Assembly: GCA_021784375.1 (NCBI GenBank)
Contig: JAJXSV010000059.1
Coordinates: forward strand, 1 to 11,283
DNA from: Actinomycetes bacterium
GTDB lineage: Bacteria > Actinomycetota > Actinomycetes > S36-B12 > UBA5976
Reading direction: 5' to 3'
Length of the DNA: 11,283 nucleotides
Shown here: piece after piece, positions 1 through 9,303 of the stretch
How the letters are laid out: every line of letters starts with the position of its first letter
Numbering within the stretch: position 1 is the stretch's first letter
Notes under the pieces: generated by a model
What the model was told of the DNA's origin: nothing
What the model saw: the letters and a program-made list of their open reading frames with translations, nothing else
Databases searched by the model: none
Position numbers and translations under genes: made by a program

Positions 1-325
1 GCGCAGATTCCGTGGCGACGGCACCGCGCATGGTGTCGACGCTCACCGCGATGCCGTAGGAGGTGAGGCTCTCCACCACGGGGATGACGCGCGCCAACTC
101 CTCGTCGACACTCACCCGCGGGGCACCGGGCCGAGTGGACTCGCCGCCCACGTCGATGATGTCTGCTCCGGCCGCCGCGAGGGCGCGCCCCTGGGCCACG
201 GCTGCGGCGGGAGCAAGGTAGAGACCACCATCGGAGAAGGAATCAGGCGTCACATTGACGACGCCCATGACCAGCGTGCGATCCAGGGACGCCAGTTCGA
301 TCGGCAAGCCCGCGGGATGGCGCAT
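1..325 (-). CDS. folP: Dihydropteroate synthase, N-terminal part (3' end beyond window)
   Basis: Dihydropteroate synthase joins 6-hydroxymethyl-dihydropterin pyrophosphate to p-aminobenzoate in cytoplasmic folate synthesis and is the sulfonamide target. Only the first 108 residues are present, because the gene runs off the left edge. The visible part carries the family signatures in order: NVTPDSFSDGG at residues 24-34 (loop 1), VGGESTRPG at 59-67 (loop 2), and SVDTMR at 95-100 with the conserved pterin-site Asp97. The ATG at 323-325 shares one base with the folE stop codon (TGATG), so translation is probably coupled to folE. The sequence ahead of it is folE coding sequence. No frameshift is seen in the visible part. 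Identification is firm; the C-terminal half cannot be judged. In other actinobacteria folB and folK often follow, but they would lie outside the window. Confidence 0.96.
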   Translation of the reverse strand, partial: MRHPAGLPIELASLDRTLVMGVVNVTPDSFSDGGLYLAPAAAVAQGRALAAAGADIIDVGGESTRPGAPRVSVDEELARVIPVVESLTSYGIAVSVDTMRGAVATESA

Positions 326-932
326 CAGGCACGACCGGTGATGAGGGCCATCGCTTCTGCTCGCGTTGCCGCGTTGCGCAACTGGCCACGCACGGCCGAG
401 GTGATGGTGCGTGCGCCCGGCTTGTGCACCCCCCGCATGGACATGCACAGGTGCTCGCATTCGACGATCACGATCGCGCCTTGCGGCTGCAGGGCCTCCG
501 TGATGGCGTCCGCGACCTGCGAGGTGAGCCGTTCCTGCACCTGCAGGCGGCGTGCGTACATGTCGACCAGGCGTGCGATCTTCGAGAGGCCCGTGACGCG
601 CCCGCCCGCGCCGGGGATGTACCCGACATGCGCCAGGCCGTGGAAGGGGATCATGTGGTGCTCGCACAGCGAGTACACCTCGATGTCCTTCACCACCACC
701 ATCTCGTCATGATCGAGGTCGAAGGTGGTGGCAAGGATGTCGAGGTGGTTCTGGCGCATGCCCGCTGTGTATTCCGCGTAGGCGCGGGCAACCCGGGTGG
801 GCGTGTTCACCAGTCCGTCGCGATCCGGGTCCTCGCCGATCGCGATGAGCAGTTCGCGCACCGCGGCCTCGGCGCGCGGCAGGTCCACTGCAGGGATGGC
901 ATCGCGGGGCAAGATGGCGATGGGATCGATCG

Positions 933-936
<4 letters not shown>
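325..936 (-). CDS. folE: GTP cyclohydrolase I (203 aa)
   Basis: GTP cyclohydrolase I converts GTP to 7,8-dihydroneopterin triphosphate, the first step of folate (pterin) synthesis; the family acts as a cytoplasmic decamer. The zinc ligands are visible: Cys91 and His94 in CEHH (91-94), followed by PFHG, and Cys164 in [10 protein letters not shown] (161-170). [20 protein letters not shown] (116-135) and the RTITSA segment near 176 are also typical. The length is slightly below the 222 residues of the E. coli enzyme. The ATG at 934-936 overlaps the ftsH stop in an ATGA arrangement, and the stop overlaps the folP start by one base, so ftsH-folE-folP are probably cotranscribed and translationally coupled. 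This is the zinc-dependent FolE1 type, not FolE2. No promoter of its own is evident. Confidence 0.98.
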
Positions 937-2879
<1,943 letters not shown>

Positions 2880-2887
2880 CGCCGACA

Positions 2888-2893
2888 AGGCTA
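2888..2893 (-). promoter_or_regulatory. Possible -10 box of ftsH
   Basis: TAGCCT (TANNNT) reads toward ftsH and ends 8 nt before the ATG at 2879, which would give a leaderless or nearly leaderless mRNA. No convincing -35 is seen, and hpt cotranscription is an equally good explanation for ftsH expression. This is the weakest of the five such boxes in the window. Confidence 0.25.
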
Positions 2894-3031
2894 CCTGTAC
2901 GACGGAGCGAGGCGCTGCGCACTTGTTCGCAGGCGTCGAAGCACGTGGGGAAGGCACGGAGCCCAGCGACGACACCTGTCAGGCGAACGAGAGCGCTGCC
3001 GAACTCCTTCGGGCGCCGCCAGCAGGGCACC

Positions 3032-3072
3032 GACGGGCGAGGGGGCCGCCGCCATGCGCCGCGCTCGCCGTC
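3032..3072 (-). other. GC-rich imperfect inverted repeat between hpt and ftsH
   Basis: The 204 bases between ftsH and hpt (2880-3083) hold no credible gene. The clearest structure is an imperfect stem: GAC-G-GGCGAG at 3032-3041 pairs with CTCGCCGTC at 3064-3072 with one bulged G, enclosing a 22-nt GC-rich loop. On the minus strand it lies 11-51 nt past the hpt stop, so it may weaken or end hpt transcription before ftsH. There is no T-tract and GC-rich DNA forms such stems easily, so support is weak. Confidence 0.25.
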
Positions 3073-3083
3073 TCGACGACGAC

Positions 3084-3635
3084 CTAGGAGTACACGTGCG
3101 GGGACAGGACGGCGATCTCACGGAGATTGCGGTACCGCTCGGCATAGTCGAGGCCGTAGCCGACGACGAACTCGTTCGGGATGTCGAAGCCGACGTACTT
3201 GGGGTCGACCCGCACCTTGGCGGCTTCCGGCTTGCGCAGCAGCGTGAGCACCTCGACGCTGGCGGCACCACGGCTGCGCAGGTTGCCGATGAGCCACGAC
3301 AGGGTGAGGCCGCTGTCGAGGATGTCCTCGACGATGAGCACATGGCGGCCGGTGATGTCGGCGTCCAGGTCCTTGAGGATGCGCACGACACCGCTGCTCT
3401 TGGTGCCGGAGCCGTACGAGGAGACCGCCATCCACTCGATGTCGATGTGGCGATCCAGCGCGCGGCTGAAGTCCGACAGCAGGATGGTCGCGCCCTTGAG
3501 CACACCCACGAGCAGGAGGTCACTCCCGAGGTAGTCGCGCTCGACGTCCTGGGCCAACTCCGCGATCCTGGCGAGGAGTTGGGTCTCCGTGAAGAGGACC
3601 TTGCTGAAGTCGCTCGGCATGTTGTTCGCGTCCAT
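3084..3635 (-). CDS. hpt: Hypoxanthine(-guanine) phosphoribosyltransferase (183 aa)
   Basis: This enzyme salvages hypoxanthine and guanine by transfer to PRPP, giving IMP and GMP in the cytoplasm. The PRPP-binding signature VEDILDSG lies at 102-109 with the acidic pair Glu103-Asp104. Other family landmarks are the LKGA loop at 47-50, the flexible SSYG segment at 72-75, the base-binding RKPEA region (134-138), and [21 protein letters not shown] at 150-170. The length matches the usual 175-190 residues. The start is the ATG at 3633-3635, preceded by GAAGG six nt upstream; a GTG at 3674 in the same frame lacks a ribosome-binding site and adds non-family sequence. In many Gram-positive and actinobacterial genomes hpt directly follows tilS and precedes ftsH. 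Here ftsH follows, but tilS is not adjacent. Confidence 0.96.
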   Translation of the reverse strand: MDANNMPSDFSKVLFTETQLLARIAELAQDVERDYLGSDLLLVGVLKGATILLSDFSRALDRHIDIEWMAVSSYGSGTKSSGVVRILKDLDADITGRHVLIVEDILDSGLTLSWLIGNLRSRGAASVEVLTLLRKPEAAKVRVDPKYVGFDIPNEFVVGYGLDYAERYRNLREIAVLSPHVYS

Positions 3636-3702
3636 GGCCTGCCTTCGTTCGGGGGTGGGCCAATTCTGCCTCACGGCGGGTGCGGCCCGACACGCCGACC
3701 GA

Positions 3703-3727
3703 TCGGCCCCCAGCCGACGAGGGCCGA
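3703..3727 (-). terminator. Candidate hairpin terminator after the Fe-S oxidoreductase gene
   Basis: TCGGCCC at 3703-3709 and GGGCCGA at 3721-3727 form a perfect 7-bp stem around an 11-nt loop. On the minus strand it begins 5 nt after the stop codon at 3733 and lies upstream of hpt, which is where a terminator would sit. There is no following T-tract, so it would be a GC-only actinobacterial-type hairpin. Confidence 0.35.
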
Positions 3728-3732
3728 CCCGG

Positions 3733-5844
3733 TCAGGCGCCCTTCACGGACTCCAGCATGAGCGTTGAGAACTCCGCGACACGCGTGCCCTCGGGGGCGG
3801 CGACATCCGCGGCGACGACCGCGTCGGAGAGCATGACGTTGCAGAAGGGGCAGGCCACGGCGATGGTCTGCGCCCCGGTGGCCAGCGCCTGCTTGGCACG
3901 TTCCTCGTTGATCTTGTTGCCGATCTTCTCCTCCATCCACATGCGTGAGCCGCCGGCTCCGCAGCAGAAGGAGTTGGTGCCACTGCGCTCCATCTCGATG
4001 AACCTGCTGCCCGGGATGGCCTCGAGCACGGCGCGCGGCGGGATGAACACCTGGTTGTGTCGACCGAGGTAGCAGGGGTCGTGGTACGTGATGGTGGTGT
4101 CGAGGGGCGCCAGGGGCTTGATGGCACCGGCGCCGACGAGCGCCGCCAGCACCTTGGAGTGGTGGACGACCTCGTAGTTGCCACCGAGCTGTGGGTACTC
4201 ACGACCAATGGTGTTCATGCAGTGTGGACAGGTGGTGATGATCTTCTTGGCGCCGATGCTGTTCAACGTCTCGATGTTCTGCTGCGCCTGCATGACGTAC
4301 AGGAACTCGTTGCCCGCGCGACGGGCCGCGTCGCCGGTGCAGGTCTCGCCGTCACCCAGCACCATGAAGTTCACGCCCGCCAGGTGGAGGAGTTCCGCGA
4401 CGGCCTTGGTGGTCTTCTTGGCCTTGTCCTCGAAGGCACCCGCGCAACCGACCCAGAACAGCCACTCGACATCGTCGGGAATGGTGTCCTCGCCTGCTGC
4501 GCCGAATACGCGCACGGGGAAGTCGACCTCGGAGATCCAGGCATTGCGACCGGAGGCGTTCATGCCCCACGGATTGCCCTTGACCTCGATGTTCTTGAAC
4601 ATGCCGTTCAACTCCGTGGGGAACGCCGTGTCCACCATCACCTGCTGCCGACGCATGTCGACGATGTGATCGATGTGCTCGATGTCGACCGGGCACTGCT
4701 GAACACAGGCACCGCACATGGTGCAGGACCACAGGGCGTCAGGATCGATGACGTCCCCGACGAGCGACTTCCTGGATTCCGCCAGCACGTCCGCGCCCAG
4801 GGAGGCGCGCTCGTCCTCTGCAGCCATGAGGTAGGGGGCCTTGGCCCAGGCGTGATCGCGCAGCGACCGCACGACCAGCTTGGGACTGAGCGGCTTGCCC
4901 GTGTTCCAAGCCGGGCACTGTGACTGACAGCGTCCGCACTCGGTGCAGGTGGTGACGTCGAGGATGTCCTTCCAGGTCATCTCCTCGATGGCACCAACGC
5001 CGAAGATCGCGTCATCGGCCGGATCCTCGAAGTCGACGAGCACACCGTTGGTGCGCATGGGCTGCAGGGGGCCGAGTGCCGGTCGGCCGTCGGCGTTGCG
5101 CTTGTACCAGATGTTGAAGAAGGCCAGGAAGCGGTGCCACGCCACACCCATGGTGGGCTGCCAGGCGATGACGAAGAACCAGGCGAGAGAGGCCGCGATC
5201 TTGATCATGGCGACCGCCGCGATGAGCCACTCCAGGGTGGTGTGCGACAGGCCGCTGAAGGCGACGACCAGCGGATATGAGAAAGCGTGATCGAGCGTCC
5301 AGCCGCTGTCGCCGAGGTACGCACCTTCAAGGCCGCGCAGCGTGAGCACGCAGACGCCGATGGTGAAGATCGTCCACTCCACGTAGTACGCCTGCCACAG
5401 CGTCGAGCCGAAGAAGCGCGACCCGCGACCGAGGCGGCGCGGCTTGCCCAGTTGGCGGACGACCATGAGGAAGACGATGCCGAGGAAGGTGGCGGTCCCG
5501 ATGAACTCGGAGAAGAGGTTGTAGGGCGTCCAGTCTCCGATGACCGGCAACGTCCACTCCGGGGAGCGCAACTGTCCGAACGCGGTGATGAGCGTGCCGA
5601 GCAGCGCCCCGAAGCCCACGAAGACGAACCAGTGCGCGATGCCGATGGGCGTCCATTGCAGCATGCGCGTGTGGCCCAGGGACTCCTTGAGCATGGTGAG
5701 CCAACGCTTGCCCCGGCTGTCGGTGCGGGTCTCGTCCCGCTGGCCGATGTGCGCGACGTTGAAGATGCGCTCCGCCGTCACCCCGAAGCGGTAGAGCGCA
5801 ACGACCAACGCGGCCATCGCCACCGCGAACAACACCTGATGCAT
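3733..5844 (-). CDS. Membrane-bound EtfD-like Fe-S oxidoreductase (ETF:menaquinone oxidoreductase candidate, 703 aa)
   Basis: The protein fuses a NarI-like b-type membrane domain to an HdrD/DsrK-like iron-sulfur unit. Hydrophobic helices lie at about 1-19, 70-90, 112-130, 155-170, 190-205 and 207-228; His71 and His201 are possible heme ligands. Two ferredoxin-type 4Fe-4S motifs follow: Cys300/303/306/310 and Cys374/377/380/384. Two cysteine-rich (CCG) domains come next: a degenerate one (Cys467, Cys502, CPHC at 539-542) and a complete one (Cys591, CCG at 627-629, CPFC at 665-668). The architecture matches M. tuberculosis EtfD (Rv0338c) and bacterial DUF224 ETF:menaquinone oxidoreductases, which take electrons from acyl-CoA dehydrogenases via EtfAB to menaquinone. 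No etfAB is in the window, so the donor is inferred. The ATG at 5844 has GGAGG 5 nt upstream; an in-frame start at 5871 lacks this. Confidence 0.88.
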   Translation of the reverse strand: MHQVLFAVAMAALVVALYRFGVTAERIFNVAHIGQRDETRTDSRGKRWLTMLKESLGHTRMLQWTPIGIAHWFVFVGFGALLGTLITAFGQLRSPEWTLPVIGDWTPYNLFSEFIGTATFLGIVFLMVVRQLGKPRRLGRGSRFFGSTLWQAYYVEWTIFTIGVCVLTLRGLEGAYLGDSGWTLDHAFSYPLVVAFSGLSHTTLEWLIAAVAMIKIAASLAWFFVIAWQPTMGVAWHRFLAFFNIWYKRNADGRPALGPLQPMRTNGVLVDFEDPADDAIFGVGAIEEMTWKDILDVTTCTECGRCQSQCPAWNTGKPLSPKLVVRSLRDHAWAKAPYLMAAEDERASLGADVLAESRKSLVGDVIDPDALWSCTMCGACVQQCPVDIEHIDHIVDMRRQQVMVDTAFPTELNGMFKNIEVKGNPWGMNASGRNAWISEVDFPVRVFGAAGEDTIPDDVEWLFWVGCAGAFEDKAKKTTKAVAELLHLAGVNFMVLGDGETCTGDAARRAGNEFLYVMQAQQNIETLNSIGAKKIITTCPHCMNTIGREYPQLGGNYEVVHHSKVLAALVGAGAIKPLAPLDTTITYHDPCYLGRHNQVFIPPRAVLEAIPGSRFIEMERSGTNSFCCGAGGSRMWMEEKIGNKINEERAKQALATGAQTIAVACPFCNVMLSDAVVAADVAAPEGTRVAEFSTLMLESVKGA

Positions 5845-5849
5845 GGATG

Positions 5850-5854
5850 CCTCC
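5850..5854 (-). promoter_or_regulatory. Ribosome-binding site that fixes the Fe-S oxidoreductase start
   Basis: GGAGG on the minus strand lies 5 nt before the ATG at 5842-5844. It is the strongest Shine-Dalgarno in the window and decides for this start over the in-frame codon at 5871. Confidence 0.75.
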
Positions 5855-5869
5855 AATGAGCCTCGGCCC

Positions 5870-5881
5870 ATTCTCTACGAT
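5870..5881. promoter_or_regulatory. Abutting divergent -10 boxes between tilS and the Fe-S oxidoreductase gene
   Basis: The 43-bp gap 5845-5887 must serve two divergent genes. On the plus strand TACGAT (5876-5881) ends 6 nt before the tilS ATG, the spacing of a leaderless actinobacterial promoter, and no Shine-Dalgarno precedes that ATG. Directly beside it, on the minus strand, GAGAAT (5870-5875) matches TATAAT at four of six positions and would give a short leader that includes GGAGG. No -35 is recognisable for either. The tilS box is better supported than the minus-strand one. Confidence 0.45.
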
Positions 5882-5887
5882 CGGGTC

Positions 5888-6850
5888 ATGGGCCACGACC
5901 CCGCATACCTTGTACGACAGGCTGTTTCTTCCATGGCTCGTCGCCACGGGATAGATGATCTGGTCCTGCTTGCCGTGAGCGGTGGCGCTGACTCGCTGGC
6001 CATGGCCGTCGCGGTATCCGAGTGCCACGATGTGGAACCGCGTTTCGGGGCCGTCGTCATCGATCACCAGCTGCAGGAGGGCTCAGCCGAGACCGCTGCC
6101 CGCGCTGCCCAGCAGTGCCGCGAACTCGGCCTCGACCCTGTCATCGAGCGCCATGTGCACGTCGTGACCGGACCCGGCCAGGGTGGCATGGAGCAGGCGG
6201 CCCGACTGGCGCGGCGCAGTGCCCTGCTGGACGCCGCGGACGCGCACGAGGCGAGCGCCATCTGGCTCGCCCACACACTGCACGACCAGGCCGAGACGGT
6301 GCTGCTCGGCCTGCTCCGCGGTTCCGGCCCACGCTCGCTCGCCGGCATGCGGCAATGCGACGGGATCTGGGAGCGCCCACTGCTGCACCTGCAGCGCGAG
6401 GTCGTCCGCGCAGCGCTGGCGGAGCGCGGCCTGCGCGCCTTCGAGGACCCGCACAACGAGGACCGCGCATTCTCGCGGGTCCGCATCCGTCACGACGTGC
6501 TGCCAGTGCTCGAGGCGGAGCTCGGTGGGCATATCGCGGAACAGCTCGCGCGCAGCGCGGACCTCTTCCGGGACGACACGGACGCCCTCGACGACATGGC
6601 TGAGCAGTGGTGGGACCTCTACGCCGCACTCGAGGTGGAGCGACTGCACGCGCTGCCGCGTGCCCTGCGGACCCGGGTGATCCGACTGGCGCTGCTGGAG
6701 AGCGGCTGCCTGAGTCCCGAGAAGGACCACATCGACGCCGTCGACCACCTCGTCATGGAGCCGCGGGCGCGGGGGCCGGTGCGGCTGCCCGGCATGCTGC
6801 AGGCCGTGCGCGACCGCGCCGCCGGCATCCTGCAGATCATCCCCCTCTGA
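5888..6850 (+). CDS. tilS: tRNA(Ile)-lysidine synthetase (320 aa)
   Basis: TilS uses ATP to attach lysine to C34 of the CAU-anticodon tRNA-Ile, changing its identity from Met to Ile and allowing AUA decoding; it is normally essential. The PP-loop SGGADS lies at 31-36 in the N-terminal ATP pyrophosphatase domain. AHTLHDQAETVLLGLLRGSG (128-147) and RPLL (163-166) are family signatures, followed by DPHNEDRAFSRVRIRHDVLP at 187-206. The protein is shorter than the 432-residue E. coli enzyme and ends after the middle domain, as is common in actinobacteria. I chose the ATG at 5888 because it gives a family-like N terminus and has TACGAT 6 nt upstream; the in-frame ATG at 5843 would overlap the start of the divergent gene. 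It is the only plus-strand gene here and is separated from its usual partner hpt. Confidence 0.95.
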   Translation: MGHDPAYLVRQAVSSMARRHGIDDLVLLAVSGGADSLAMAVAVSECHDVEPRFGAVVIDHQLQEGSAETAARAAQQCRELGLDPVIERHVHVVTGPGQGGMEQAARLARRSALLDAADAHEASAIWLAHTLHDQAETVLLGLLRGSGPRSLAGMRQCDGIWERPLLHLQREVVRAALAERGLRAFEDPHNEDRAFSRVRIRHDVLPVLEAELGGHIAEQLARSADLFRDDTDALDDMAEQWWDLYAALEVERLHALPRALRTRVIRLALLESGCLSPEKDHIDAVDHLVMEPRARGPVRLPGMLQAVRDRAAGILQIIPL

Positions 6851-6873
6851 GCCATCTGAGCCATCTGAGCCAT
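6847..6873 (+). repeat. Three tandem copies of a 9-bp unit spanning the tilS stop
   Basis: CTGAGCCAT is repeated three times without mismatch. The first copy contains the tilS stop TGA (6848-6850). Because the unit is a multiple of three, the other copies place further TGA codons in the same frame at 6857 and 6866. It is probably a slippage product in untranslated sequence. Confidence 0.9.
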
Positions 6874-6911
6874 CGGACCACTTCCCCCGGTCTTCTGTGC
6901 TTCCACCCCTA

Positions 6912-6947
6912 GTTCCCGCCGGATTCTGCGCAGAATCCGGCGGGAAC
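6912..6947. terminator. Perfect 36-bp palindrome, candidate bidirectional terminator
   Basis: GTTCCCGCCGGATTCTGC is followed directly by its exact reverse complement, with the centre between 6929 and 6930 and no spacer. As RNA it would form a very stable hairpin of about 16 bp with a GCGC loop in either direction. It lies between the convergent ends of tilS (6850) and the aldo/keto reductase (6995), the expected place for a shared terminator. Neither side has a T-tract, so it would be of the GC-rich, tail-less type. A protein-binding operator or a dispersed repeat remain alternatives. Confidence 0.65.
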
Positions 6948-6994
6948 CGCGGCTGGGAGAGCAGAAATGGAGGGGAACTTGTTGAAGGGCTGGC

Positions 6995-7915
6995 TCACAG
7001 CGCGCTGAGCAATTGCACGTCCTCGTCAGTGAGCTTGACGGGCGTCACCAGTTCCGCCACCTGCTGCGGGGTGCGCGCACTCGCCAGCGGCGCGGACACA
7101 CCGGGCTGTCGTCGCAACCACTCCAGGGCCACCGCGCTGTGCGGGACACCGTGGCGGGCCGCGATGCCACCCAGCACGGACACCATGGTCCAACCCCGCT
7201 CGCTGTCGTAGTCCGCGAGCACTCCGCGCGCGCGAGCGCTCTCGACGCTGACGCCCTGCTGGTACTTGCCGCTCAGGAAGCCGCGGGCCAGGCCGAAGAA
7301 CGGGAAGCAGACGATGCCCTCATCGACGCAGACCTGCTGCAACTCGCCCTCGAACCCGCGGTCCATGAGGTTGTACTGCGTCTGCAGCCCGATGTACGCA
7401 GGCACGCCCAGTTCGCGCGAGACGCGCAGGGCCTCGGCCAGGCGTGGTGCCGTGTACTGGGAGGCGGCGATGTAGCGCACCTTGCCCGCCGCGATGACCT
7501 CGGCGAACGCCTGCAGCGTGTCCTCGAGCGGGACGGTCTGGTCGTCCTCGTGGGCGAAGTAGATGTCGACGTGGTCCGTCTGCAGCCGGCGCAACGAGTC
7601 CTCGAGTGCGGCGTTGATGTTGGCCCGGCTCAGGCCGCGGCGCGTCGAGAGCTTCGCCACCTTGGTGGCGATGATGAACTGATCGCGATTGCCGCGACGT
7701 TGCATCCACTCGCCGATGATGGTCTCGCTCTCACCACCGTGATTGCCCGGTGCCCATTCGCTGTAGACGTCTGCTGTGTCGATGAGGTTGCCGCCGGCGG
7801 CGGCGTACGCATCGAGGACGGCGAAGGACTGGTCTGCGTCAGCCGTCCAGCCGAAGCTGTTGCCTCCGAGGTAGAGGGGGTGGACGTCGAGGTCGGTGTG
7901 CGGGATGTGCAGCAT
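6995..7915 (-). CDS. Aldo/keto reductase (306 aa)
   Basis: This is a cytoplasmic NADPH-dependent (beta/alpha)8-barrel oxidoreductase that reduces an unknown carbonyl substrate. The catalytic tetrad is visible: Asp46 and Tyr51 in LIDTADVYS, Lys85 in IATKV, and His122 in DIYFAHEDD. GKVRYIAASQYTAPRL (144-159), TQYNLMDRG (179-187) and PFFGLARGFLSGKY (205-218) are typical of the AKR family close to YajO/Tas-type and Kv-beta-like reductases. The length is slightly short of the usual 310-330. The ATG at 7913-7915 is 12 nt after the dcd stop; TACCTT lies 6 nt upstream and there is no properly spaced Shine-Dalgarno, so it may be read from dcd or as a leaderless mRNA. It converges on tilS. The substrate cannot be deduced; no neighbour points to a pathway. 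Confidence 0.92.
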   Translation of the reverse strand: MLHIPHTDLDVHPLYLGGNSFGWTADADQSFAVLDAYAAAGGNLIDTADVYSEWAPGNHGGESETIIGEWMQRRGNRDQFIIATKVAKLSTRRGLSRANINAALEDSLRRLQTDHVDIYFAHEDDQTVPLEDTLQAFAEVIAAGKVRYIAASQYTAPRLAEALRVSRELGVPAYIGLQTQYNLMDRGFEGELQQVCVDEGIVCFPFFGLARGFLSGKYQQGVSVESARARGVLADYDSERGWTMVSVLGGIAARHGVPHSAVALEWLRRQPGVSAPLASARTPQQVAELVTPVKLTDEDVQLLSAL

Positions 7916-7921
7916 CCCGCC

Positions 7922-7927
7922 AAGGTA
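7922..7927 (-). promoter_or_regulatory. Candidate -10 box for a leaderless aldo/keto reductase mRNA
   Basis: TACCTT on the minus strand fills the first half of the 12-nt gap after dcd and ends 6 nt before the ATG. There is no clear -35 and no spaced Shine-Dalgarno, which favours a leaderless start over cotranscription, but the latter cannot be excluded. Confidence 0.4.
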
Positions 7928-8506
7928 TCAATCGACTTGTGTGACGTGGAAGTTGAGGTAGCTCTTCGAGGGCGTGGGTCCGCGCTGACCCTGGTAGCGG
8001 GAGCCGTAGATGCTGGATCCGTAGGGGTGCTCGGCGGGCGAGGTCAGGCGCATGAAGCAGAGTTGGCCGATCTTCATGCCGGGCCAGAGCATCACCGGGA
8101 GCGTGGCCACGTTGGAGAGCTCGAGCGTGACATGCCCGGAGAACCCGGGATCCACGAAGCCCGCAGTGGCGTGCGTGAGCAGGCCGAGGCGACCCAGTGA
8201 TGACTTGCCCTCGACGCGCGCCGCCAGGTCGTCCGGCAGCGACACCACTTCGTAGGTGGAGCCGAGCACGAATTCCCCGGGGTGCAGTACGAAGGCCTCG
8301 TCGGAGCGCACCTCCACTGCGCGCGTGAGCTCGGACTGCTCCTCACGCGGGTCGATGAAGGGGTACCGGTGGTTCTCGAAGACGCGGAAGAAGCGATCCA
8401 GGCGAACGTCGATGCTCGACGGCTGGATCATGAAGTCATCGAAGGGTTCGAGGCGCACCCGACCCTGCTGGATTTCGGCCCTGAGGTCGCGGTCTGAGAG
8501 CAGCAC
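7928..8506 (-). CDS. dcd: dCTP deaminase, probably bifunctional deaminase/dUTPase (192 aa)
   Basis: Dcd deaminates dCTP to dUTP for thymidylate synthesis; the mycobacterial form also hydrolyses dUTP to dUMP. Landmarks are [10 protein letters not shown] (100-109), [15 protein letters not shown] (111-125), LELSN (128-132) with catalytic Glu129, [17 protein letters not shown] (141-157), and [11 protein letters not shown] (170-180). The core is very similar to the M. tuberculosis bifunctional enzyme, so dUTPase activity is likely but inferred. The length of 192 matches the actinobacterial norm of about 190. The start is GTG at 8504-8506, giving the family-typical MLLSDRD; an in-frame ATG at 8548 would add 14 atypical residues. 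TACGCT sits 6 nt before the GTG with no Shine-Dalgarno. The upstream SDR gene ends 46 nt away, and this gap also holds a small CTGCCG-G-CGGCAG inverted repeat at 8530-8542. Confidence 0.96.
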   Translation of the reverse strand: MLLSDRDLRAEIQQGRVRLEPFDDFMIQPSSIDVRLDRFFRVFENHRYPFIDPREEQSELTRAVEVRSDEAFVLHPGEFVLGSTYEVVSLPDDLAARVEGKSSLGRLGLLTHATAGFVDPGFSGHVTLELSNVATLPVMLWPGMKIGQLCFMRLTSPAEHPYGSSIYGSRYQGQRGPTPSKSYLNFHVTQVD

Positions 8507-8512
8507 GCGGTC

Positions 8513-8518
8513 AGCGTA
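8513..8518 (-). promoter_or_regulatory. Candidate -10 box for a leaderless dcd mRNA
   Basis: TACGCT on the minus strand ends 6 nt before the GTG start of dcd. No Shine-Dalgarno precedes the GTG, so a transcript starting at or next to the start codon is plausible. No -35 is recognisable. Confidence 0.45.
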
Positions 8519-8552
8519 ACCGTCGTCCCCTGCCGCCGGCAGCGCCACTCCC

Positions 8553-9296
8553 CTAGGGCCGACGCACGACCTTGTGCTGCGCCGCCTGGGCCAGTGGGCG
8601 CACCACCAGCAGGTCGATGTTCACGTGCGAGGGGCGAGTGGCACACCAGGTGATGGTGTCTGCGATGTCGTCGGCCGTCAGCGGTTCGGCGACGCCCTGG
8701 TACACGGAGGCCGCCTTGGCCGCGTCACCGTCATTGCGGTTCAACGCGAACTCCTCGGTGCGCACCATGCCAGGTGCGATCTCGGTCACGCGGATCGGCT
8801 CACCGGCGAGCTCCAGGCGCAGGGTCCCGGCGAGTGCATGCTCCGCATGCTTGGCGGCGGTGTACGAACCGCCGGTCTCGTACACGATCTGGCCGGCCGT
8901 GGAGCCGGTGATGACGATGTGACCGTCGCCGCTGCGCAGCAGGGCGGGGTGCAACGCCCGCACCGTGCGCACGGTGCCGATGACGTTGACCTCGTAGCTC
9001 TGCTGCCACCGCTGCAGGTTGGCGGCCACCACGGTGTTCGCGTCGAAGGCGCCACCCGCGTTGGCGACGAGGAGGTGCAGTGGCCCCTCGCCCAGGAAGG
9101 CCGCGAGGTTCTCCACACTCTCGTCGGAGGTCACATCCAGCGCGAAGGGTGTGATCCGCGCATGCGTGGCCGCCAACTCGTGGAGCCGGTCCAGCCTGCG
9201 TGCGCAGGCGAGGACGTCGAATCCCGCATCCGCCAACTGCCGTGCCGTCGCGGCGCCGATGCCGCTGCTCGCTCCCGTGACCACCGCTCGCTTCAT
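8553..9296 (-). CDS. Short-chain dehydrogenase/reductase, YdfG-like (247 aa)
   Basis: A classical SDR with a Rossmann fold, expected to oxidise or reduce a hydroxy/keto substrate with NAD(P)H in the cytoplasm. The cofactor glycine motif TGASSGIG lies at 7-14, with DVTSD (54-58) and NAGG (79-82) following. The active site is Ser132 in VITGSTAG and Tyr145/Lys149 in SYTAAKH. Arg33-Arg34 after the second strand suggest an NADPH preference. The C-terminal run [19 protein letters not shown] resembles YdfG/3-hydroxy acid dehydrogenases, where this region ends in a similar HVNI...P..Q pattern. The length is normal. The start is the ATG at 9294-9296; the frame continues upstream to 9632, but that part is the shadow of the neighbouring thioredoxin gene. 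AGGA 8 nt upstream could be a Shine-Dalgarno. The natural substrate is unknown. Confidence 0.92.
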   Translation of the reverse strand: MKRAVVTGASSGIGAATARQLADAGFDVLACARRLDRLHELAATHARITPFALDVTSDESVENLAAFLGEGPLHLLVANAGGAFDANTVVAANLQRWQQSYEVNVIGTVRTVRALHPALLRSGDGHIVITGSTAGQIVYETGGSYTAAKHAEHALAGTLRLELAGEPIRVTEIAPGMVRTEEFALNRNDGDAAKAASVYQGVAEPLTADDIADTITWCATRPSHVNIDLLVVRPLAQAAQHKVVRRP

Positions 9297-9303
9297 GCCA
9301 CCC

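Noticed and set aside
2880..2975. N-terminal extension of FtsH by 32 residues
   Set aside because: FtsH proteins begin a few residues before the first membrane helix. The extension is Ser/Pro/Ala-rich with no ribosome-binding site.
4057..4923. A 288-codon plus-strand frame inside the Fe-S oxidoreductase gene
   Set aside because: It is wholly antisense to the cysteine-motif region of the real gene and has no motif of its own.
7013..8200. A 395-codon plus-strand frame across the aldo/keto reductase and dcd
   Set aside because: It is antisense to two motif-complete genes, spans their gap, and has no recognisable family features.
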